64,000 nucleotides of DNA, from NCBI GenBank assembly GCA_963798455.1, contig CAWCTD010000003.1, positions 2,232,001-2,296,000 on the forward strand, written 5' to 3'. Position 1 is the first letter of the stretch; the number at the start of each line of letters is the position of its first letter. Below the pieces are notes generated by a model. That model was not told where the DNA came from and did not search any database. It was given only the letters and a program-made list of their open reading frames with translations. The DNA is from CAWCTD01 sp963798455 (GTDB lineage: Bacteria; Acidobacteriota; Terriglobia; Bryobacterales; Bryobacteraceae). Shown one piece after another: positions 43,563-51,595 of the stretch. The translations under genes and the position numbers were made by a program.

Positions 43563-45796
43563 TTGCGCAGTATCCGGCTCACGGCCGGCTGGTTCTCCCG
43601 GCCTTCGACGAGCAGCCTATCATTGTCGGCAAACCAGGTCAATTCCCGGCCACGAGTGGAGCCGCGGAGGCTGTCGATAAACTCGGGCTCGCCTCCGGTC
43701 AGGACCACCTTTCCCTCCGCGACCGTGTACTCGGCGTGCTCGGCCGAACCTTTGCGGGTGCGGTCCGGGGCCGACTGGACGATGTGCACCTGCCCGTCCG
43801 CGTAAGCAGTCTCGAGTTCGCTCGAGTCGTCCTTCACCGCGAACACGCCCCGCAACTCCGCCGCCGTGACTTCGAGGCCGGCGCGCACCATCACCGCCCC
43901 GCCCGTGTATCGCCCCGTCCGCGTCTTGTCGCTGTAGAAGAGCTCCGGCGCGCGGATCAGGGTGTAGAGGGGCGCCGACGGTTTCTCCCCGGCGGCTTGC
44001 TCGACGAATTGGCTGCGCACGTGGCCCCGGGCGGACAGGGTCTGGTCACCGCGGTCGATCTCCACCTGGTCCGCCTCGATGCGGTCGCCCCCCTGCCAGA
44101 GCACGACGTTCCCCTCATAGCGGATGAGCCGCCGTCCGCTGGTCATGGTCATGCGCGTGGACTTGGCATGGAAAGGCTCGCTGGCCGAAAGCACCGCGGT
44201 CGGCTTGCTCGCGCGCTCCGGCTCTCGCGTGGAGGCTACGTTCCCCTCGGCGGCGACGTCCCCGGTCGCCTGGTTCATCACTATGCGGTCCGACGCCAGC
44301 GAGCCGGTGGGATCCCACAGCCGCGCGGCGCCGGTGAGCCCGATCGAGTTCTCGCTGGCAAAGAAGACGGCCCGTTCGGCGCGCCCCTTGCGGTCGCCCT
44401 GCTCGTACCGGAAGTCGCCCCACTGCTCCAGCCGCGCAAGCTCGCCGCGGACCGGGTCGAAATCGGCGCGAAGCTGCTTACTCCAGGTCAGCATGACGGG
44501 CGGCGCCGGCTTTCCCGCGGCAGGCGCCGGCTCAGTCCGCGTGGCGGCGTCCGTGGCTTCGAGCGAACGGATGCGGTTCTGGGGAGCGTAGGCGATGGAG
44601 ATGCGATCCCCCGTCAGCCGCCGGCGGTTCTGGCTGGGCTGGTTGGGCAGGAATTCGATGACTCCAGGGGCCAAGGTCCGGACCGTCTGGATTTCGCGGC
44701 CACCGGCCTGCATCAGCAATTCGATGGTGTCACTCTTGAGCACCCGGGTCTCCGGCTGGGGAGCGCCGCCGGCGGCCACGGGCACGGATTCGACCCCGGC
44801 CTGACCCGTCGCTAACGCCTTGCGGAGCTGGCTCCCCCCCGCGCTCAAATCGAAATCGAGGTTGACGTGCTTGGCGGTGACCGTCGTGCGCGCCGACTTC
44901 TCGGTGGAAATCACGCGAGTATTCCCGTCCCCGGTGATCTTCTCCACTTCAGCTTTCGGCCCGAAATCCATGAAGATCTGATCGGCGGCGTAGTCGAGCT
45001 GTCTTCCCGGCTCGGGCCGGTCGACCCCGTGCGCCGAAACCGCCTCTACTCGCCGGATGTCGCCGTCTTTGATCCAGACCACGCTTCGGCCGGCTTCCAC
45101 AACCATGCTGCCTCGCGTCAGGCGAGACCAGGGGGAAAGCACAACGGCGGAGTCTGTTTCCTTGTAGATGAGCTCGCCGGCTTCCACCTTCAGCGGAACC
45201 GCGTCCTTGCTGAGCCCGCGCCAGACGACCTCCGCTTGGGAATGCAGTTGAAGCTCGCGGTAACCAGGGTCGTAGGACGCCCCGACGGAGGCGCCCTCGC
45301 CGTGCTCGAACCGGAACGTGGCCGGGCGGTCCGTGTACACCCTGCCGGTCTTGCTCTCGAAGGTCAGCCCCGAGGTCTGGATGAAGACGCGGCGCCCTGG
45401 AGGGTGGCCTTCGACGGGCTCGCCGGTCGCGATTTGCACATCTCCATCCGCAAACAGGGTGCCTTGATCGGCGTCGAATTCCGCTTTGTCGGTCTGGAAC
45501 CTGTCGAACGTGGCCCCAGCCTTGTCGAAGACCTGAAGCTCAACCCCCTCCAAGTAGAAGCGCGACGGGCTCTTGATCTGCTTGACGTTCTTGGCCCGCA
45601 GCTTCACCTCCGTGTGGATAGGACCGGCCTTCGACCATTCCCAGCCGGTGGCGGTGGAGGTCATCTCGGGGGGCAGGGGCTTGGGCACGGCGGGGGTGCT
45701 ACGGCTCTGAGCCCCTTTTTGCACGTAGTACACCGTGGCAACGCCAGCCAGGATGACCAGGATGGACAACAGGAGAAGCGGGCGGAGACGCCGCAT
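43559..45796 (-). CDS. LptC/LptA-type LPS transport protein with multiple OstA domains
   Basis: The protein has 745 residues from ATG 45796, far longer than LptC (about 190) or LptA (about 185). A membrane anchor (residues 4-26) is followed by an LptC-like part (about 45-250; FYLEGVELQVFDKAGATFD) and OstA-type beta repeats to the end, such as ADGDVQIATGEPVEG, YEGNVVLWQGGDRIEADQVE and TYADGQVHIVQS-like strands. It may form the whole periplasmic bridge for LPS in one chain. A frame reaching 46291 runs into the divergent gene and was rejected. It overlaps lptB. Confidence 0.88.
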   Translation of the reverse strand: MRRLRPLLLLSILVILAGVATVYYVQKGAQSRSTPAVPKPLPPEMTSTATGWEWSKAGPIHTEVKLRAKNVKQIKSPSRFYLEGVELQVFDKAGATFDRFQTDKAEFDADQGTLFADGDVQIATGEPVEGHPPGRRVFIQTSGLTFESKTGRVYTDRPATFRFEHGEGASVGASYDPGYRELQLHSQAEVVWRGLSKDAVPLKVEAGELIYKETDSAVVLSPWSRLTRGSMVVEAGRSVVWIKDGDIRRVEAVSAHGVDRPEPGRQLDYAADQIFMDFGPKAEVEKITGDGNTRVISTEKSARTTVTAKHVNLDFDLSAGGSQLRKALATGQAGVESVPVAAGGAPQPETRVLKSDTIELLMQAGGREIQTVRTLAPGVIEFLPNQPSQNRRRLTGDRISIAYAPQNRIRSLEATDAATRTEPAPAAGKPAPPVMLTWSKQLRADFDPVRGELARLEQWGDFRYEQGDRKGRAERAVFFASENSIGLTGAARLWDPTGSLASDRIVMNQATGDVAAEGNVASTREPERASKPTAVLSASEPFHAKSTRMTMTSGRRLIRYEGNVVLWQGGDRIEADQVEIDRGDQTLSARGHVRSQFVEQAAGEKPSAPLYTLIRAPELFYSDKTRTGRYTGGAVMVRAGLEVTAAELRGVFAVKDDSSELETAYADGQVHIVQSAPDRTRKGSAEHAEYTVAEGKVVLTGGEPEFIDSLRGSTRGRELTWFADNDRLLVEGRENQPAVSRILRK

Positions 45797-45890
45797 CGAA
45801 CCACCACTGTAGCAGAGTTGGCAGTGCAGGAGCACACCGTCTGGGCCAACTTCCGTCGGGTGAGCAACTCGCCCTACAATATGAAGGATC

Positions 45891-47612
45891 ATGCCTCGGC
45901 CTCCGGCCGTCTCACTCGACCCCTTATCGATCCAGTCGAACGAGAGTCCGGCGGATTCGTTTCCGCCCTTGGGTTCGAACCTGAACGCGCTCATGGTCTG
46001 GCCTCGCTTTCCCCCGTCGTTCTGGGGTTTCGAAGGCATGCTCGAGGTCATCCCCGAGAGATCCATCATGCCGCCTCTGAGCCTGATCACAGTCGCGGCG
46101 CTGTGTCCGGCCACCTGGCGCATCCGTCTCATCGATCGCGCCTTCGAGGAGTTGCGCGATGAAGACCTGCTGTGGGCCGATCTGGTGATGGTCAGCGCCA
46201 TGCACGCGCAACGAGCCGACGCCCGCGTGGTTCTCCGCCGCGCCCGCGCCCTCGGCCGTCGGACCTTTATCGGTGGTCCCTGGGCCAGCACCGAGCCTGA
46301 GGTCGCGCTTTCGGAAGCGGATCACGTGCTCGTCGGTGAAGCGGAGGACGTCTTCGCGGACATCGCCGCCGCCCTGGAGCAGGGCGCCGCACAGAGGTTG
46401 TACCGCATCGCCGCCAAACCCGAGATGACGCGGAGCCCCGTGCCGCGCTACGATCTGCTTCGCCTGGACGAGTACACGTCCATGACGGTGCAGTTCTCGC
46501 GCGGGTGCCCTTTTGAGTGCGAATTCTGCGGGATTATCACCATGTACGGACGGCGGCCGAGAGTCAAGACTTCGGCTCAACTGCTCGGCGAACTCGATAT
46601 GCTGCGCCGGCTCGGCTGGCGTAAACAGGTGTTCATTGACGACGACAACTTCATCGGGAACCCCCGTCAGGCTTTGTTGTCGCTGCGCGAACTGGCAGCC
46701 TGGCAGCAACGCCACGGATATCCCTTCTCGTTTTACGCCCAGGTCACTATCGATCTGGCGGACCGCCCCGAGCTGCTGGCGGCCATGGTGGAGGCGAATT
46801 TCCTTTATGTTTTCGTCGGCATCGAGACGCCCTCCGCGGAGGGGCTGAAGGAATGTCGGAAGTATCAGAACCTGCGCGGCGACAGCTTCAGCCAGGTTCT
46901 CCGCATCCGGGAAGGCGGACTGTGGGTATTGGGGGGCTTCATTGTCGGCTTCGATTCTGATGACGAGACCATTTTCGAGCGGCAACGGGAGTTTATCAGC
47001 CGCACTGCCATCCCTTGGGCGATGACCGGCTTTCTGCAAGCCACGCCTGGCACCCCGCTGTTCGAACGGTTGAAGCGCGAGGACCGTCTGCTCGAGGACA
47101 GCCAGTCCACCAACTTCAGTCCTCCGAATTTCCGCGCCACGTTGCCGCTGCCGGTCCTGCTCCGGGGATTAGGCCATTTGCTGGTTGGATTGTACCAGCC
47201 GGAGCCCTTCTTCGAGCGCGCCTTCCGCTCTTTGGAATCCTGGCGCCCGGGCGCCATGCAGCGGCCTCCCCGGGAGCCGCTCGGGTACAGACTGCGTGTG
47301 TGGTTCGGATCGATGTGGAGGCAGGGGGTGCGCTCCCACTACCGGCGCCGCTACTGGAGATTCCTCTGGCTCATCCTGTGGAACTGGACCCGCCAGCCGG
47401 TGAAGCTGTGGCTCGGATTCATGACGCTGTTGTCCGCCCACCATTTTCTGAACTATGCCCCCCAGGTCGCGGCTGAACTGGACCAGGCCTGCCGCACCCC
47501 AGAAACTGGGTTACAGAGCCGCGCGCGTCAGCAAGCGGTCCTGCAAGGTCCCAAGGGGACCTGCTCTCCGAGCCAGCCTGCCGCGTCCCGCGTGAATTCC
47601 CGTCACCCGTAG
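45891..47612 (+). CDS. B12-binding radical SAM protein (DUF4070-like C-terminus)
   Basis: The protein has 573 residues. A B12-binding-like domain (about residues 33-150) contains FIGGPWASTEPEVALSEADH. The radical SAM cluster is C206-x3-C210-x2-C213 in FSRGCPFECEFCGII. Then come FIDDDNFIGNPRQAL, FVGIETPSAEGLKE and GGFIVGFDSDDETIF, and a C-terminal DUF4070-type region. Such enzymes often methylate lipids or natural products; the substrate is unknown. The last about 35 residues are encoded partly by a dispersed 27-bp repeat. The start at 45891 follows AAGGA; 45993 is an alternative. Confidence 0.87.
   Translation: MPRPPAVSLDPLSIQSNESPADSFPPLGSNLNALMVWPRFPPSFWGFEGMLEVIPERSIMPPLSLITVAALCPATWRIRLIDRAFEELRDEDLLWADLVMVSAMHAQRADARVVLRRARALGRRTFIGGPWASTEPEVALSEADHVLVGEAEDVFADIAAALEQGAAQRLYRIAAKPEMTRSPVPRYDLLRLDEYTSMTVQFSRGCPFECEFCGIITMYGRRPRVKTSAQLLGELDMLRRLGWRKQVFIDDDNFIGNPRQALLSLRELAAWQQRHGYPFSFYAQVTIDLADRPELLAAMVEANFLYVFVGIETPSAEGLKECRKYQNLRGDSFSQVLRIREGGLWVLGGFIVGFDSDDETIFERQREFISRTAIPWAMTGFLQATPGTPLFERLKREDRLLEDSQSTNFSPPNFRATLPLPVLLRGLGHLLVGLYQPEPFFERAFRSLESWRPGAMQRPPREPLGYRLRVWFGSMWRQGVRSHYRRRYWRFLWLILWNWTRQPVKLWLGFMTLLSAHHFLNYAPQVAAELDQACRTPETGLQSRARQQAVLQGPKGTCSPSQPAASRVNSRHP
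47516..47542 (+). repeat. 27-bp REP-like repeat, copy 1
   Basis: The 27 bases starting GAGCCGCGCGCGTCAGCAAG are identical to 53229-53255. They are followed by a hairpin (AGGTCCC, AA, GGGGACCT). This copy is translated as part of the radical SAM C-terminus. Confidence 0.8.
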
Positions 47613-47775
47613 CGCAGCCGCTCGGCTCCCCCGTGCGCCTTCAGGATCGCCCCTCCTAAGCGCGCGTCCCGGGAGTGCCGCGCCCTCGATCCCTGCCGTA
47701 GGCGTGCCGGGACGTGGGCCAACGTCCCGAGTTGTCTCCGTAGGCGCCTAGAGGAGTCGTTATCCGTAGCCAGCT

Positions 47776-49069
47776 TCAGCCCACGGTCACCTTTTTGAGC
47801 TCGCTTTCCTGGAAGGTCACGCCGAAGCCCGGCCGGTCGGGCGGCGTGATGCTGCCGGGCTTCCACGCGATAGGATCTTGGAGCAGGACGTTGCCGAGCG
47901 GGCCGGCGAGCGCGCGGCCACCCTCCATAATGATCAGATTCGGCGTCGAGAGCGCTAAGTGAGCGGAGGCAGCGACGTAGAGCGCCGTGCCTGTGCTGAT
48001 GTGCGGCGCCCAGAGTACACCATGGGCGTCGGCCATAGCGGCAATGCGGCGCGTCTCGGTGATGCCGCCGGCGCGGCAGACGTTGGGATTGATGATGTCG
48101 GCCGATTTCGATACCAGAAGATCGCGGAACTGGAACCGGTTGCACAGCTCTTCGCCGGCGCAGATGGGCGTGTCGAGTGCTTCGGCGAGCTTCGGATAGC
48201 CCTCCAGATCGTCCGGCAGCAGCGGGTCCTCCCACCAGCCGATGTTGGCGATGCGGTCGAGTTCGCGGCCTATCTTGACTGCCTCGTAGAGCTTGTAGGC
48301 GCCGAGCGAATCGACGGAGACCTGGCCCTTACCTTTGATGGCATCGGCGACCGCGGCCACCTGGTCGACTTGGCTGGTGCCACGGCCCTTGCTCAGCCCC
48401 ATCTTGACCACGCTGAAGCCATCGGAGACGGCCCTCATCGCGCTCTCCTTCAGTGCGCCGGCACTGCTGCCGCCGATGCCGGTGTAGGTGGGCACCGATC
48501 CGCGAAATCTGCCGCCGAGCAGGCGATAGACCGGCAGCTCGGCGAACTGACCGAGGATGTCCCAGAGCGCGAGATCGATGCCCGCCAACGCTTCGGTGTA
48601 GACGCCGGTCGAATAGCCGCGCAGGCGTTCGGTGGAATACATGCGCTCCCACTGCGGCACGACGTTCGAGCGCATCCTGGCCGACCAGCAGCGGACCGAA
48701 GAGGTCCGTGATGAGAGTCTTGTGCACGCGGGGCGCTTCGGGCGCATGGCATTCGCCCCAACCGGTGATCCCCTGGTCGGTGCGGATGCGAACCAGCAGT
48801 GCCTGCGTGTGGCCCTTGGTGCGCGAGGGGCTCGCAAAATCGAGGCGATTCCACAACCCGGGACCTTCGGTGGTAGCGCCGACCGGAGACATGCCGACGA
48901 GCTGATCGGGCGGCGCGGAGTCGCCCGGAGTGCGGATGACCAGCGGCTCGACGGCGGTGATTTTGACGGGGCCGGCGCCGGTGCGCTTGCGGCTGATGGT
49001 TACCTGCGCCGATAGAGCAGCAGCGGCGGGGGCGGCGGCGGCGATGCGAAAGATATCTCTGCGTCGCAT
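47776..49069 (-). pseudogene. Enolase-superfamily (mandelate racemase/MLE) dehydratase-like, frameshifted
   Basis: A twin-arginine leader (RRRDIFRIAAAAPAAAALSA) and the N-terminal capping domain (GITGWGECHAPEAPRV) are encoded from 49069. Near 48680 the frame changes, and the barrel (IDLALWDILGQFAELPVYRL, GFSVVKMGLSKGRG, WWEDPLLPDDLEGYPKLAEA, ICAGEELCNRFQFRDLL, NPNVCRAGGITETRRIA) runs to 47776. Length is a multiple of three plus one, so one inserted base explains it; corrected, about 430 residues. The family removes a proton alpha to a carboxylate of sugar acids, using Mg2+. A TTAGGAG ribosome site precedes the ATG. Confidence 0.87.
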
Positions 49070-49078
49070 AATGGTCTC

Positions 49079-49189
49079 CTAAGTCGCGACTCGATCCGGG
49101 GCAAGCGCGGGCTGGCTTGCGGGCGCGGCAACCGGCCCGCGCACCAGCAGCCTGAAGGTTACGATGGTGATGAAACGGATCGGCTTCAT
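49079..49189 (-). CDS. Possible 36-residue small ORF before the enolase-superfamily gene
   Basis: The ORF has a basic N-terminus (MKPIRFITIVTF), a hydrophobic middle and an Ala/Pro-rich end. Its stop TAG overlaps the ribosome site of the next gene, 9 bases before that ATG, which would allow translational coupling. GAGGTG precedes its ATG. It could be a coupled leader or a chance ORF; no family is recognised. Confidence 0.35.
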   Translation of the reverse strand: MKPIRFITIVTFRLLVRGPVAAPASQPALAPDRVAT

Positions 49190-49507
49190 GGTGTCACCTC
49201 GGACTTGCACATCTGATTTGGGCGCGATTATGTCACAACGCGCAGTCGATTGCAAAGCACAATAAGGCCTATCCAGCGGCCCCGGATAGAGGAAGTGCGC
49301 CTGGAAATCCCCTCTGAACCCGGAAGCAGCCTTGCGCGCGCCATGCCGCTACGCAGGGCTTCCAGAAGTCTGACGGGTCGGCCCTGAGCGGGCAGCTTCC
49401 GCGGCGGTGCAAACTGCTCGGGCTGAAGCAGATCCAGTTCTTGGACAGTACGGAGGGTGCCGGGTGACCGCTATCCCTGCCACGACTCCACTACGTCCCG
49501 ACCGGGA
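49190..49507. other. Intergenic stretch without recognisable gene
   Basis: About 320 bases with no convincing coding frame on either strand and no repeat of the types seen elsewhere. The part next to 49190 is the upstream region of the minus-strand small ORF and enolase-superfamily gene; it is somewhat less GC-rich (ATTATGTCACAACGC). Confidence 0.6.
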
Positions 49508-49897
49508 CTACTTCCACTCCCAGAGCTTGGAGTGCGTATTTCCCTCGGAGTCGACATCGAACTCGAAAACGGTCGCGCCCCCGTTGAGCCGGGCCAGTTT
49601 CTGCGAGGCGGTGGTGTAATAGATCGCACCGCGAAAGCTGACTGCGCCGCCACCCACGAACTTGCCCACTCCCCCGCCTTTCCACGTGGCTACTTCGCCG
49701 TCGTGCGTCATCACCACGCCTTGGCCTTCTCCATACATGCTGCCGTCGGGCCTGCTTACCGACCAGTATGTTCCGATCTCCATGATGTCGACCCCCAGCA
49801 TTTTCCCCGTCGACTCGAATGCGACCTCCACCTTGAAGCCGCCGGCCCTCTGGCGGCTTCTGGTGCTGTACACGATTGGATGTCCAGTTCCCGGCAT
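49508..49897 (-). CDS. Conserved hypothetical protein, beta-rich
   Basis: The protein has 129 residues. It matches a small uncharacterised bacterial family by its GTYWSVSRPDGSMYGEGQG, TWKGGGVGKF, AVSFRGAIYYTTASQKLARL and final KLWEWK pattern. Its fold is probably a beta barrel; function unknown. The start is uncertain: no ribosome site precedes ATG 49897, and the frame is open to about 49945 without another start codon, so the N-terminus may be damaged. Confidence 0.72.
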   Translation of the reverse strand: MPGTGHPIVYSTRSRQRAGGFKVEVAFESTGKMLGVDIMEIGTYWSVSRPDGSMYGEGQGVVMTHDGEVATWKGGGVGKFVGGGAVSFRGAIYYTTASQKLARLNGGATVFEFDVDSEGNTHSKLWEWK

Positions 49898-50194
49898 TGG
49901 AGCTGTCGTGACGCACGAAGTTACGTGGGCGTATTGCGGGCCATGTTAACCCCGTTTCAAGTCAAGCTCCACAGCCGTCACCGAACCGGCGGGAAACCTC
50001 CACTTCGGCACGGGGCGGGCGGGAGCGCTGCTTCACGCCGTTTGAACGCGTCTGGCTGCTCCGGGATAATCGATTCGGAACGAACCCACATTTCCATTTT
50101 GAACTCCACGTACGAATCTTCGGATCCTCTCGGGACTGCCGGGCAGGCATTCAAAGGATGAACCTCGGCGGCTCCAACACACATCTGATGGAGT
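49898..50194. other. Intergenic stretch without recognisable gene
   Basis: About 300 bases with several short overlapping frames on both strands but no coding pattern I can support, and no repeat or terminator. Confidence 0.5.
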
Positions 50195-50356
50195 ATGAAT
50201 GCTGGCCGCAAGGCCAAAAAGGAAATCCAGGTTTATCTGCCGCTCTCTAGCGGCGACAAACTCGGTCCCGGCGAAGTTCTCTTCCTGCTCGGCCAAGCTG
50301 GAGCCTTGCACGCCGATGTGAGAGACTCATCCGTCATGAAAAGGAGTAGTGAATGA
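50195..50356 (+). CDS. Possible small ORF overlapping the cupin start
   Basis: The ORF has 53 residues (KKEIQVYLPLSSGDKLGPGE, then VLFLLGQAG). Its TGA overlaps the cupin ATG as ATGA, a layout typical of coupled genes. GGAG lies too close to its own ATG, and I recognise no family. It may be a remnant or chance frame. Confidence 0.25.
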   Translation: MNAGRKAKKEIQVYLPLSSGDKLGPGEVLFLLGQAGALHADVRDSSVMKRSSE

Positions 50357-50721
50357 GTGCTGAGACGTTTGAATTGAAGAGCTTGAATTCGCCGGAGGAG
50401 GTCCGGAAATTCGACAAGGGCAAGGTCGAACTCGCGAATGTCGCCGGCGCCGCAATCGGTCGCGCTACGTTCGAGCCCGGCTGGAAGTGGTCTGCCTGCG
50501 TCAAGCCGATCGCCAAGACGAACAGCTGCCAGGCCGCGCATTACGGCTACCAGATCTCGGGGACGATGACGACACGGATGGATGACGGCACCGAAAGGAC
50601 TTCGAAGGCTGGTGACGTCCTCAACATTCCGCCAGGACACGACGCTTGGGTGGTCGGAAACGAGCCGGTGGCGTTCGTCGACTTCCAGGGCATGGTCGAT
50701 TACGCAAAACAGCGCAAATAA
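50353..50721 (+). CDS. Cupin-domain protein
   Basis: The protein has 122 residues. A single cupin barrel: GWKWSACVKPIAKTNSCQAA, HYGYQISGTMTTRMDDG (first motif), and GDVLNIPPGHDAWVVGNEP (second motif), ending AFVDFQGM. It probably binds a metal; the first motif keeps one His only. The role is unknown. AGGAG lies about eight bases before the ATG. Confidence 0.88.
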   Translation: MSAETFELKSLNSPEEVRKFDKGKVELANVAGAAIGRATFEPGWKWSACVKPIAKTNSCQAAHYGYQISGTMTTRMDDGTERTSKAGDVLNIPPGHDAWVVGNEPVAFVDFQGMVDYAKQRK

Positions 50722-50733
50722 GAATTCACTAGC

Positions 50734-51108
50734 CTAGTCCCGAACTGCGGGAGGTCGACACATGGGGCGATTCGGTTGGCCTGGGCACAGCGTTAGTGCT
50801 TCCCAAATGCCTCTCATCGTCAGGTAGAGATCCTCGACGAACTGCTGCGCAAGGTACGGACGGGCACATAAGGTCACTCGCCAGTAGCGGGGGAGATCTC
50901 TGAAGAAACCCCCCCGGAGACGAGAAGCGACATGCGGCTTCCCGGAAACGAACCCAGTGAGCCCACCATGTACGTGTTCACGAAATAGAATGGCTTCTCG
51001 GTCCGAGGGCCCCACTCGGTCCATGGCATATGTGAGAGGTTGCAGGATGCTGACCGGGATCAAAGCAGCGTCCTGCCTGCCCAATTTCCAGTGCGCCAGG
51101 TCACCCAC
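50734..51108 (-). CDS. Doubtful hypothetical protein
   Basis: A 124-residue frame, convergent with the cupin gene. It has no signal peptide or recognised motif (LPRYWRVTLCARPYLAQQFV). The base composition is less GC-rich than its neighbours, and it could be a remnant of a transferred gene or non-coding. Confidence 0.22.
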   Translation of the reverse strand: MGDLAHWKLGRQDAALIPVSILQPLTYAMDRVGPSDREAILFREHVHGGLTGFVSGKPHVASRLRGGFFRDLPRYWRVTLCARPYLAQQFVEDLYLTMRGIWEALTLCPGQPNRPMCRPPAVRD

Positions 51109-51163
51109 ACCCCCGATAACCAGATCTATAAATCTAAAAGTGTCAATGGTTTACAGCCCACAC

Positions 51164-51193
51164 TTGTCACTCTCCCCCCGAGTGTGCTAAGAA
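51164..51193 (+). promoter_or_regulatory. groES-groEL promoter with degenerate CIRCE-like repeat
   Basis: TTGTCA (51164-51169), 18 nt and TAAGAA (51188-51193) resemble a sigma-70 promoter. CACTC (51168-51172) and GAGTG (51180-51184), followed by TGCTAA, recall the HrcA operator TTAGCACTC-N9-GAGTGCTAA, but the spacer is 7 and the arms are imperfect. HrcA control is possible, not shown. Confidence 0.5.
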
Positions 51194-51265
51194 TGACTAC
51201 TGGGCGTCGGCGCTCGGCCGATCCCATCTTTCGCAACCCAAATTGAAGAATGGAGGTTTTGGTCT

Positions 51266-51577
51266 ATGAACATTCGTCCGCTGCATGACCGCGTAGTGGT
51301 CAAGCGAATCGAAGAAAAAGAGACCGTGCAGGGCGGCATCATTATCCCCGACACCGCCAAGGAGAAACCGCAGGAAGGCGAAGTCATCGCGGTTGGGCAG
51401 GGCAAACGCACCGACGAAGGGAAACTCATCCCGCTCGACGTGAAGGCTGGGGACCGCATCCTCTTCGGCAAGTACTCGGGCAGCGAGATCAAGCTGGAAG
51501 GGGAAGAGTTCCTGATCATCCGCGAGGAGGAGATCCTCGGCGTGATCGAAGACCCCTCGAAGAAAGCCAAGGCGTAA
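51266..51577 (+). CDS. groES: Co-chaperonin GroES
   Basis: The protein has 103 residues. It caps GroEL during protein folding. It starts MNIRPLHDRVVVKRIEEKE, has the mobile loop ETVQGGIIIPDTAKEKPQEG, and ends with EFLIIREEEILGVIE. groEL follows after 18 bases with its own GGAGG. Confidence 0.98.
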   Translation: MNIRPLHDRVVVKRIEEKETVQGGIIIPDTAKEKPQEGEVIAVGQGKRTDEGKLIPLDVKAGDRILFGKYSGSEIKLEGEEFLIIREEEILGVIEDPSKKAKA

Positions 51578-51595
51578 GGACCAGGAGGAATATAC

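Noticed and set aside
45993..47612. Start of the radical SAM gene at 45993
   Set aside because: Possible because the conserved part begins there, but it lacks a ribosome site while 45891 has AAGGA; kept only as an alternative.
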